DNA from: Micropterix aruncella
Taxonomy: Eukaryota > Arthropoda > Insecta > Lepidoptera > Micropterigidae
Assembly (NCBI GenBank): GCA_944548615.1
Contig: OX155967.1
Location: forward strand, 5,429,281 to 5,493,280
Length of the DNA: 64,000 nt
Direction of reading: 5' to 3'
Under the pieces are notes generated by a model. It was not told the origin of the DNA. It ran no database searches and saw nothing but the letters and a program-made list of their open reading frames with translations. The position numbers and the translations under genes are program-made. This document shows positions 55,831-64,000 of this stretch, piece after piece (within the stretch, counting starts at the first letter, position 1; each line of letters begins with the position of its first letter).

Positions 55831-56599
55831 AAATGACCTGAAAGCACATCAAAATGACGGAAAATAGATGACGATCGAGAGTTATAGATAAATTTTCGAA
55901 TATTTCTGAGAAAATCTGAAAAGACATAAAAATATTAAAGGAGGAAACCAGATCTGATAGTCTAAATTCCCCCTTCAAACCAATCCTGGCCTTATGTGAC
56001 GAACAAAAGACACATCTCCTGAGGGTTATATATCATTTTACAAGTGATTCCGCCACAAAGTATACATGGATAGTTAAAGTTTTACTGCAATATGTTCTAT
56101 GCAAGTAGCTAGAAATCCATGGACGAAATTCGTTAAAAATACAAAAAATGCTAAAGAGATGTAGAAGAAAAAAAAACTTTCGCTATTATCAATGAATTGA
56201 AAAACACTAAGACAAATTTTATTTATATATAAAAATCTAAAAAAAAACCACATTAATAATAACTACACTACATTATTACATAACAACTATATAAGCTTTA
56301 TACTGAACAGTGGCAAAATAGAGAGAGCACTGCAGCCGAATATTTTCTTCAAATCTTTGTTGTTATTTTTTTTTAAACGCATTCTTTTTGTTTTTACTAG
56401 GTATTTATTATATTCAATTTCATGTTACTTATCATTATATTTCATATAATGACTTTTCGATATGTTCTCATTACTTTTCTTTGTTTTTTCTTTTTCTCCT
56501 TTGTTTTCTGTCTTATAATTTCTTTTCTCATCCGTTTTAAGTCTATTCTATTTGTCTCGCTCTATTTAACAGAATTTTATGTTCAATTTCAATGCCGAT
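55831..56599. other. No gene seen
   Basis: AT-rich. A 60-codon hydrophobic frame (56422-56604) comes from T-rich composition and probably belongs to the LINE 3' UTR that follows. Confidence 0.35.
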
Positions 56600-56870
56600 T
56601 TTAGTATGGGAATTGCGACTTTTTTTCAGGACCACATTTCAAGGCAATTTAGTTTTATAAGCGATTTATTTTACTACAACCTTTAAACAATTTACTGTAT
56701 TGTTAGCTCCCTTGCCAATACTAGAATAAGACAACCCCAGTTCGGTGAGACATTTGAATAAGCATGCGTTTTAGGTTTTGCTATTTGGTTCCAGTTATTT
56801 TTGTAGTCGAAATCATTATTTATATAAATTAATATTTAATAAATACAAATAAAATCAATAAATCAACGAC
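56600..56870 (+). repeat. LINE group L-B 3' end
   Basis: AGGACCACATTTCAAGGCAA, CTAGAATAAGACAACCCCAG, TTCGGTGAGACA and GGTTCCAGTTATTTTTGTAG align with 30955-31160. Confidence 0.7.
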
Positions 56871-57363
56871 GCCACTTAACTAGGCCTAAATTAACCTGCA
56901 CTAAATTAATCGTACCAACCCGCACTAAATTAATCGTACCAAGTAAAACAATGGTTTGTGCATACGTCAAATCATGTCATTTAAAAAATAAGTTGGATAT
57001 GTAAAAGTAAACCGAAATGGGTTATCTAGTACTGACCACAAAATGAATGTCTGTCTATGGATGATTTTTCATAATCGGAAATAAATCTTGAAAGTTTTCT
57101 AACCGTATTGACTTTTCGAATTATAAATTGACACTAGAATATACTGTTTTAAAAATTGGAATCTGGAAATCATTATTTTAATTTCTAGATAACAATTTTT
57201 TTTTGGATGAATTATTTCTGGATGAATTATTTTCATTTCTGGAATCTGGATCATTTTTATCGATACTCTGCGTAATGGGGGTTCTATCGCCCAAACGATG
57301 ATGTACTTACATGTTACACGCACTGCTGCATATAAACGCTTCATGGTAGAGTTTTTTGGAAGA
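56871..57363. other. No gene seen
   Basis: CACTAAATTAATCGTACCAA occurs twice in tandem at 56908-56942. TTCTGGATGAATTATTT words repeat at 57200-57245. Confidence 0.4.
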
Positions 57364-57430
57364 GACTGTCATATGACAATAAATCCGCCCATTGTGAAAT
57401 GTCACCATAAAGATTAGAAACTAATAAACA
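57364..57430 (+). repeat. LINE/SINE 3' end
   Basis: GACTGTCATATGACAATAAA, TCCGCCCATTGTGAAATG and TCACCATAAAGATTAGAAAC match 22612-22680. Confidence 0.65.
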
Positions 57431-57929
57431 AAGAAACGTAAGATTATAAAATAATTATGGATCACGAATCTGAGATTTCGATCAGACAAAATAAAATCGG
57501 ATGGCGAATTTAGCAGAAAACTGACTTTCGAAGACAAGATTTCATATGGCTCAAAAAAAATAATACTATAAATTGCTTTATATAATTATAATAAATAAAC
57601 TTCTGCGATTCTGCGAATAAGTTCGAGAGAACGGTTTTTCCTATAGCAACCCACGCCCAAATTGATCGATTATTCGATAACCCGTTGTATCCACAATTAA
57701 CTTTAATGACTCGCCCGTTTCGCGGACACTTTCTCGTACGTGAGCGACTTACCAAAATACAGTAAACCACATTATTATAATTTTCTATAAAGTTCACGTT
57801 AAATTGGACATAATGGCTATCAATTTCTTACAAAGAGGAAAGCCATGGAAAACCTAATATAATAGATAAGTCTGTAGAAAAGTATTAATACTATAAAATC
57901 GAAGACTATCGCGGTTGTTTGACCTTATA
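57431..57929. other. No gene seen
   Basis: AT-rich with a 95-codon minus-strand frame (57510-57797) that has no recognised motif. Confidence 0.35.
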
Positions 57930-58446
57930 AATAGGATATAAACCAATTTACCGCGTGAAATTTGTAGCACTCGACGTTGTGTGCAGCCAGATTTTGAAAG
58001 TGCATCCAGCGGCTGCAGAAACTGCAGCCACTGTGCAGTTTCAAAATCTCATTATGCTATCCAAGGAACAATTCTACTTTCCTCGCATGATCCATGAAGC
58101 CATTGAAATAAGAAGAACCCCGAACTTCAATAGAGACTACAGTTACAAACTCCCTTCTACGTGGAATCCTCTCCTTAAAATTTTCCCGCCGCCGAACACC
58201 GAACGCAAGGACGTAAGACAGGATACAGTGAGTGTTGTGTGCAAGACGGATTTTTAAAATTCGCGCGCTCCGAGCCCGGCCCCCCACCACCGTTATAACT
58301 TACGCAGTGGCGGCAGCGGTATGCGGCCTACCCGCAAAACAAAGGATTGACAGATCTTTCAGTCTGTTCTGGACAACGGCGGCTGCAAAGTCACCGAAAC
58401 ATCGGGTGCTACAAATTTCACGGGGTAAATTCGTTTATATCCTATT
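57930..58446 (+). mobile_element. TIR element carrying a Penelope-like coding fragment
   Basis: The left end AATAGGATATAAACCAATTT and ACCGCGTGAAATTTGTAGCAC pair with the right end GTGCTACAAATTTCACGGGGT and AAACGAATTT-type text, about 45 bp in all. The ends are shared with 49131-49297. Inside, a 100-codon frame (57955-58257) contains MIHEAIEIRRTPNFNRDYSY and KLPSTWNPLL, which resembles the C-terminal end of GIY-YIG Penelope-like retroelement proteins (remembered motif, unverified). A hairpin with GGCTGCAG/CTGCAGCC arms lies at about 57985-58048. Confidence 0.7.
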
Positions 58447-58504
58447 AAGTATTAATACTATTTCAAAATGCAGCAAATAGCAGGTGACTGTTATTGTTTT
58501 GCTT

Positions 58505-59036
58505 AATTAATTAGCCATAGCTAATTCTTCCCATTCTTCTTTATGGATCGGAAACGTGGACGTTACTACAATCGGACCTCAAAAAGTTCGAAGTCTTCCA
58601 AATGCGATGCTTGAGGCAGATTCTCGGTGTCTCACTCCGCGACCGAATTCGAAACGAGACCATTAGAGAAAGATGCGATCTAGTAACAACGATCGAAGAA
58701 GAAGTACAAAAACGTCGACTACGATGGTTCGGCCATGTTTGCCGAATGAACGATAATCGCTTTGCCACGTAAACTTCTTTGGCGAGACCGGCCGACAGAA
58801 TGGAGAATTCAGCGATCGGCACCGAAGAAAACCTGGCTAAATAACATCAAAGACGACCTTAAAAATCAACGATTGTCGGCTAGGGATGCTCGAGACGTGG
58901 CAAAAAATCGTCAAGAATGGAAGCGAATCGTGAATGGAGTAGGAGATCCAGCGGCACAAACAGCAGCGTATTGGCTGCGAGGGCGACCCCCTCCCCAATC
59001 GCCGGCTACGGAATAAATAATAATAATAATAATAAA
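58505..59036 (+). mobile_element. RTE-like LINE C-terminal relic with (AAT)n tail
   Basis: Frame 1 (about 58530-58770) reads GSETWTLLQSDLKKFEVFQM, RCLRQILGVSLRDRIRNETI and KRRLRWFGHVCRMND. A one-base shift near 58768 moves to the frame of 58762-59016 (LLWRDRPTEWRIQRSAPKKT, ARDVAKNRQEWK, RGRPPPQSPATE). The stop is followed by (AAT)n at 59014-59036. It is 5'-truncated. The layout resembles the relic at 870-1412 but is a different family. Confidence 0.82.
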
Positions 59037-59449
59037 TTAATACTTGAATTGATATATTTCTAATACTTTAACTCGGTAATCATAACATTTTATAACAGTC
59101 TATGGATTATTTTATTCCAATTCCTTCCATTCCTTTCGGTTCTTACTTAAATCTACGTCTAGTCACCACGGCTATTTGAACTAGGTTCAGCTTGTAGTTT
59201 AGCTAGTAGATTTTAACCAGCTTGGCTCAGCCATAGCTAATTGTTGATAAGCTCAGTGGTATTTACTAATAAAGTACGTCTTCTGACATATTTTTTCCAA
59301 TGGGGCCCAAGTTGAACTAGATTGGGTCGTTCGTTATTATTGCTATGTGACCAAAATACTCTAACTTCCTCATTGTATTATATTAGCATGTAAATTAATT
59401 CAAGGAATTATTTATTTACTAGAAATAAACAAATCTGTAAACAAATCAG
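59037..59449. other. No gene seen
   Basis: CCATAGCTAATT occurs both here (59230) and before the RTE-like relic (58514). Otherwise nothing is recognised. Confidence 0.4.
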
Positions 59450-60265
59450 TAAACAAATCTGGATCCTCTGATAAAGGCCCAAAAGGCCTTGATTAGGGTT
59501 ATAGCCAGGAAGCCATACCGCTACTCCAGTGACCAGCTCTAAAGGGTTTTTATTGTGTTGGATGCAAGACAGCTATACGTACGGCAGGTCTTGATATGCT
59601 ACAGGAAAGAACTCCATAGGGACAACAGCAAGCCCACCAGCAACGCCCATAGACACGACACAAGACATAATGTACAACCAAAAATGAGAACGACCTTTGG
59701 ACAAAGACACTATATTTACCTAGCAAAAAAACTACATAACATATTTACCACGCAATTAGGCCAAGCTACAATCATTCAAAATGACGCTCACTACAAAAGA
59801 CTGGTAACATTATGGTTGTTACACTTGACGAGGGAGCACTGTGAGTCGTTAGTAACTAACGTTATTAAATAGGTGCACAGATGACTTATATTACTTATTA
59901 TTGTTATTATTATCTCATTAGCCTCATAACTGTATTCATATATCTCCCATATATATTATATCTCATTGAATTTAATAAATATTTTTGTTTAATAAATATA
60001 CCTATATACTATAATAGTTATACAATATACACTTGTAGGATTTCCCAAGATTAAATAAATTACCTATACACCCGGCAGATGAACGCAGTACTAAATATCA
60101 CCTCAATACAGGCTCTGCCTAGTGAGGTGATAAAATCCCGCCTAAGCCGCACCTTTAGTAAATTTCCAGGGTTCACATATTGTATGTACGACTAAATGAT
60201 GTAAAATATACTAAAGGAAATTTAATCATGTAATACTAGGGATAAATAAATAAATAAATAAAAAT
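59450..60265 (+). mobile_element. LINE C-terminal relic with (AAAT)n tail
   Basis: DPLIKAQKALIRVIARKPYR (about 59464) leads, after a stop near 59540, into the frame 59555-59872 with VRQVLICYRKELHR and MRTTFGQRHYIYLAKKLHNI. The 3' UTR contains CACCTCAATACAGGCTC and TGCCTAGTGAGGTGATAAA and ends in (AAAT)n at 60241-60262. The 3' end is related to 46130-46375. Confidence 0.78.
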
Positions 60266-60394
60266 GAATAAATAAATGCTATGTACGTACCGGTAAATTA
60301 CATAGCAAAGAGATCGTATATGTTGTTTAAAATGTACCGTACCATCGTAGAAATATCATTGTAAGTATGCGGCGGGGAGGATTGTAGCTCTTCT

Positions 60395-61075
60395 TAATTC
60401 CTCGAATGCAAACAACATTTGCACAACGACAAGCTTTTTTCATTGGTCCCAAAAAATATAATGACATAGAGGAAAAATTGAAACACCTAAAGAACATTCA
60501 ACAGTTTAAAGACAATATTAATAAATGGCTATTTGAATTAGGGAGGTCTAAATCTGAAAATTTGGTTTGTAAAGCGTATGTATAACGGTTAATTTAAAAA
60601 TAACATTGTATATTTATATAAATTATAGTATATCATATAGTATATCATATCATATTTCTATTTATATTATTTCATATTTTTAGCACTGCTTTTATAATTG
60701 TATTTATATATTTTATTAAATTATAAATATGTTTATAACATACAGCATTTATTATTTATTGAAATCGTATTTACGTATATGTGTATTTGCCATATTGTAT
60801 TACCTACAATATATTATTCTTACAAATTATATATTTTTCAATCTTCAATAAAAAATAAAAAGTTTTTTAAGTTAATTAGGCTAATTGTTACATAAGTTGT
60901 ATTACTTTTTAAATGAATTAATCTGACCTGCCTAGATACGGGACAGTTTAGTCCTAGTTAGGTGGGCAATGAGCATTAGCTGCATTTCGGTGTTTATTTT
61001 TTCCGAGTTACTTAAAACATTGATAACAATGGGGCTAAATGTACAAAAATTAAATGAATAAAGTATTACACCTTA
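60395..61075 (+). mobile_element. LINE group L-B C-terminal relic and 3' UTR
   Basis: The open text from 60395 reads TTFAQRQAFFIGPKKYNDIE and IQQFKDNINKWLFELG, with a stop at about 60583. The 3' UTR carries CGGGACAGTTTAGTCCTAGT, TAGGTGGGCAATGAG and AAATGAATAAAG, the L-B signature. Confidence 0.7.
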
Positions 61076-61649
61076 ATTACTAGCCGAGACAGACATTTTG
61101 TGTATATCCCTTTGGCAGCTAAAAAGGCAACTCCCAGCTATCTCATTTTTATCATAAATAGGTATTTTGTTTTAATTGGTTTTTATATTTTGTTCAATGA
61201 CTCCATTAGCTTACTTACCTAAGTCAGTTATTATGCACTTGTAAATACTAGAAGTAATATTAAAAGGGTAAATTGGATCTGTTTGTAAAGCTCCAGAATT
61301 TTTGAAAAAATAAATAAATATATGTGCTCTGAGACCATCTTGCTTCCAATCTCCATAACAGGTGTAACATTCTCCTATAGAACCACATCCTAAAAGCTTG
61401 TGGCTTTTTGTACTCCGTAGGGGAGGATTGAAATGTGTTAGCCGTGTAACAAGGAGCGCATCTTCAGAATTACATATACAGGTTGAGGTTTTAATTAGCG
61501 ACATCCTTAAAAGGGGTGAATCAGTACGAGCAAATAAGAGATTTTAAATAAATATTTTTGAAAAATAACAACAAAAAAAAGTTTTATTTGTTTTCTTATA
61601 ATAAATTTGAATAATTTGACTCATAAATAAAAGTTTAACAAGCTTTGAG
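61076..61649 (-). other. Spacer with unidentified 97-codon frame (61211-61504, minus)
   Basis: The frame has a Cys-containing middle (LLGCGSIGECYTCYGDW) but no family I can name. It is not repeated in the window and could be a decayed exon or a chance ORF. Confidence 0.25.
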
Positions 61650-61760
61650 CGCGCTGCGCCATCTATCAATAGGTAAAATATCGCGAATAAACAATATTCG
61701 CGATATTATACCTACCGCTAGATGGCCATCTAGCGGTAGATATAAAATATTTAGCGGTTG
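61650..61760. repeat. Two adjacent palindromes with TAGATGGC motifs
   Basis: AATATCGCGAATA-AACAA-TATTCGCGATATT (61677-61707) and the perfect 26-bp palindrome TACCGCTAGATGG/CCATCTAGCGGTA (61713-61738) lie side by side. GCGCCATCTATC is at 61657. Confidence 0.85.
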
Positions 61761-62059
61761 GAGAAGATGATAAATTCTTTAAAATTTTTCACCAATACCA
61801 ACTTTTTATACCCTCAAAAATAAAAGTCCTCCTTATTCGGAAATTATAGGTACGTAAAGACTACGTGTTAGATATTCGGCAATTACGAGTATACATGTAG
61901 ACTGCGCTTATCTATTTTCATGAGCAAAACATAAAAGATTCAGCAAAACAAAAAGAGCAAAGATTCAGCAAAACATAAAAACAAAATATTACGAATATAG
62001 TTTTATTTTATTTGCAAAATATTACGAATATAGTTTTATAACTACAAAACCTTTCTCAA
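61761..62059. repeat. Spacer with short direct repeats
   Basis: GATTCAGCAAAACA occurs at 61938 and 61964, and AAATATTACGAATATAGTTTTAT at 61985 and 62017. Confidence 0.6.
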
Positions 62060-62503
62060 TAATCGAGAAAGCTACAGATTGGATTCTGGAGGTTGATTCG
62101 GTCTCTAAGCCGTATAAATTCCCTGAAAGTCTCGGATGCACAGCCCTCCGTCCAGATATAACTCTACTCTCTATCTCGGAAGGTGGCTCTTATTGTAGAA
62201 TTAACTGTTCCATGGGAATCAAATATCCCAAAAGACCACGAGTACAAATTAAATAAATACCATGATCTTGCAAATGCCGTAACCCGGAACGGCTTCACTG
62301 TTCACCTTCACGCGGTGGAAGTTGGCGCTCGTGGCCTGCCAGCTAAATCTCTATTTCACCTCTTTAAAGATCTTGGCCTTTCCAGAAAAATAATCAACTC
62401 TTTCTTAGAAAAATTATCTAAATCTGCGATTTGCGCATCTCAAATTCTACACAGAAAGAAACGATTTCTCAAATTGAGACTCGCGAAAGTTTTAAGTTTA
62501 TAG
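62060..62503 (+). pseudogene. Retroelement C-terminal nuclease-like domain relic
   Basis: ATDWILEVDSVSKPYKFPES and LRPDITLLS (about 62070-62172) are followed, after a one-base frameshift near 62175, by the open frame ending at 62503: ALIVELTVPWESNIPKDHEY, KLNKYHDLAN, VHLHAVEVGARGLPAKSLF and SAICASQIL. The RPDI...(V/L)ELTVPWE order looks like a PD-(D/E)XK nuclease core found at the C-terminus of some retroelement polyproteins (remembered, not verified). The segment with the RT is not present. Confidence 0.6.
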
Positions 62504-62699
62504 TGTTATTTTAAGTAGATATTTTCTTAGAGGAAGTCAGTATTTTTGAATCGACAAACGTGAGTTTTTTGTATCAATGTAATATTAGTTTCAAAAATTT
62601 CGTTATTTTAAGTATATATTTTCTTAGACTAAGTCAATATACTCGAACCAACACATGCGATACGTTTGCATGAATGCAAAATTGGTTTTAATATTTTTT

Positions 62700-63200
62700 C
62701 TAAAACCAAGAATATATTCTCAAGTAAATTCTTTATATTACTTAATTTAATAACATATTTTTATCAAAATAAATATCATTGCAAGTCTTCGTTTGACAAA
62801 TGTGTTTTTTTTATTAAATACATTTTGAGTGTTCTTCCTAGAATAACCAAATTAATTGATTTGACAGCACATAGATTCTTAAGTCAATTCCTTACGTCAC
62901 TTAATTTAATAACGTATTTTAATCGAAATAAATATCGCTGCAAGTCTTCCTTAGACAAATGTGTTTTTTTTTATTAAAGACATTTCGAGTGTTCATCCTA
63001 GAATCACCAACTGAATTGATTTGAAAGCACATTGATTCTTAAGTCAATTCCTTATGTCACTTAATTTAATAACGTATTATTATCGAAATAAATATCATTA
63101 CAAATCTTTGTTAGACAAATGTGTTTTTTTATTAAAGACGTTACGAGTGTTCTTCCTAGAATCACCAACTGAATTGATTTGAAAGCATATATATTCTTAA
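62700..63200 (+). repeat. 159-bp AT-rich tandem repeat, three units
   Basis: AAATATCATTGCAAG-like anchors lie at about 62771, 62930 and 63090. Shared blocks are TCACTTAATTTAATAACGTAT, GACAAATGTGTTTTTTT, GAGTGTTCTTCCTAGAAT and GAATTGATTTGAAAGCAC. It begins about 200 bp after the nuclease-like relic, and similar text starts again at 63918. Confidence 0.85.
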
Positions 63201-63917
63201 GAGGCCTATTACAAAATAGCGTAGGTATTCTTTTAAAATGAGTTTAAAAAATGAACGCATTTTTTTTTGGATGTAACTATAAAAGATAGGATAAATAAAT
63301 AAATAAATAAATAAATAACTATTCAACCCTGGGAGAAAACCGCGGCACTGAGCGCTCTTCTCTTGCGCAAGCAAATATATACACAATTTCTAATTGTTTT
63401 TTGCAGTGTTTTCTCCTTTCTAATGACAATAATTTATATTATGTCGTATTGCTAAAAGAGTGAACTTTAATATAGTATAAGTATTATATAAGAATCTTAT
63501 TTTATTTCTGAGAAAATTAGAATGATACAGGAAGTTTTTTTTTAAATTTTGTGTAATTGTAAGTAATGTATACCTTGGATATGTGGTCAAAAAACGAAAA
63601 AATAAGGCCGCTATGGTCAACAAGAATACATGACGGACATAAAAAAAAATAGTATACGGTTTTCGTTGTAGTGATATTACTGTATTAAGGAGCTCAAAGT
63701 TTGCCTTCCGAGCGTTTTACGAATAACGACTTTCGGAAAATGGGCTGAATAAGTAAATAATATTCGTTATATCTAAAATTAAAGGCCGCTATGGTCAACA
63801 TCAAGAAATGGTCCAGGTAATTCAGTAATTAAAGTTTGTAGAAATCTCTTCATTTCTTGGAATTAGAACGCCAAAAATCCACTTTTCTTGCCTTTCTGGA
63901 AAAAATATGTGATAGGG
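63201..63917 (+). repeat. LINE-like (AAAT)n tail and AT-rich spacer
   Basis: (AAAT)n at 63291-63318 is a probable LINE tail. AAGGCCGCTATGGTCAACA occurs at 63604 and 63784, 180 bp apart. Confidence 0.45.
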
Positions 63918-64000
63918 CTCTTAAGTCAATTCCTTGCGTCTTTAAATTTAATACCGTATTTTTATCGAAATAAATATCACTGCCAATTTTCATTGTAAAA
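63918..64000 (+). repeat. Further unit of the 159-bp repeat, cut by the window end
   Basis: CTTAAGTCAATTCCTTGCGT, CTTTAAATTTAATACCGTAT and CGAAATAAATATCACTGC match 62878-62942. The array resumes here and may continue beyond the window. Confidence 0.8.

Noticed and set aside
62700..63200. CRISPR array
   Set aside because: The repeat is a head-to-tail 159-bp array with no spacer structure, in a eukaryotic repeat-rich context.

Overview
This window reads as eukaryotic, AT-rich intergenic DNA from an insect, most likely a moth or butterfly. I found no intact host gene, rRNA, functional tRNA, operon or CRISPR array. Pointers to Lepidoptera are TTAGG/CCTAA interstitial repeats, a Helitron that starts TCTATACTAATATTATAAAG and ends CTAG, a repeat with the phrase CGGAACCCTAAAAA, a mariner relic, and many short dead non-LTR (LINE) 3' ends. 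The class and order are inferred from these repeats, not from a host gene.

Layout. 0-5.4 kb: a 15-bp minisatellite in both orientations beside CCTAA repeats, an RTE-like LINE relic, family A copies, an LTR-like repeat, a 120-bp tandem repeat, and a gutted mariner abutting a long-TIR MITE. 6-9.1 kb: two LINE C-terminal relics. 9.7-12.5 kb: a MITE, then a 1.9-kb inverted-repeat element. 13-16.5 kb: tandem repeats, an endonuclease fragment and another LINE. 17-22.6 kb: family A copies with small DNA elements. 22.9-23.8 and 28.8-29.5 kb: two near-perfect palindromes, each flanked by (TA)n. 24.6-27.7 kb: a tRNA-derived SINE piece, a LINE, a family A copy with target duplication, a foldback, and a piggyBac-type MITE. 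30-33 kb: a hAT MITE with an 8-bp target duplication, and a three-layer nest (LTR-like repeat, then pogo-like element, then piggyBac MITE). 35.7-40.5 kb: nested family A copies. 41.1-41.8 kb: Helitron. 43-48 kb: LINE relics, one split by family A. 52-53.3 kb: a two-copy family A composite. 57.9-58.4 kb: a TIR element carrying a Penelope-like coding fragment. 58.5-61 kb: more LINEs. 62-64 kb: a retroelement nuclease-like relic and a 159-bp tandem repeat.

The most notable structure is 'family A', a GC-richer repeat of about 0.67-0.7 kb (head GGGAGCTAAYGGGCC, tail CCCGTTGTAGTTGACA) with about a dozen copies. Several have 10-15-bp target duplications, one is 5'-truncated, and there is no poly(A) tail, so it behaves like a retroposon that I cannot assign to a known group. 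Two loci (about 39.0-40.4 and 52.1-53.3 kb) carry the same nested arrangement of one copy inside another in opposite orientation, with the same inner junctions but different outer target duplications. This suggests the nested composite itself moved as a unit.

All comparisons were made by eye within this window; no database search was possible. Boundaries of degenerate repeats are good to roughly 10-30 bp unless a target duplication fixes them.
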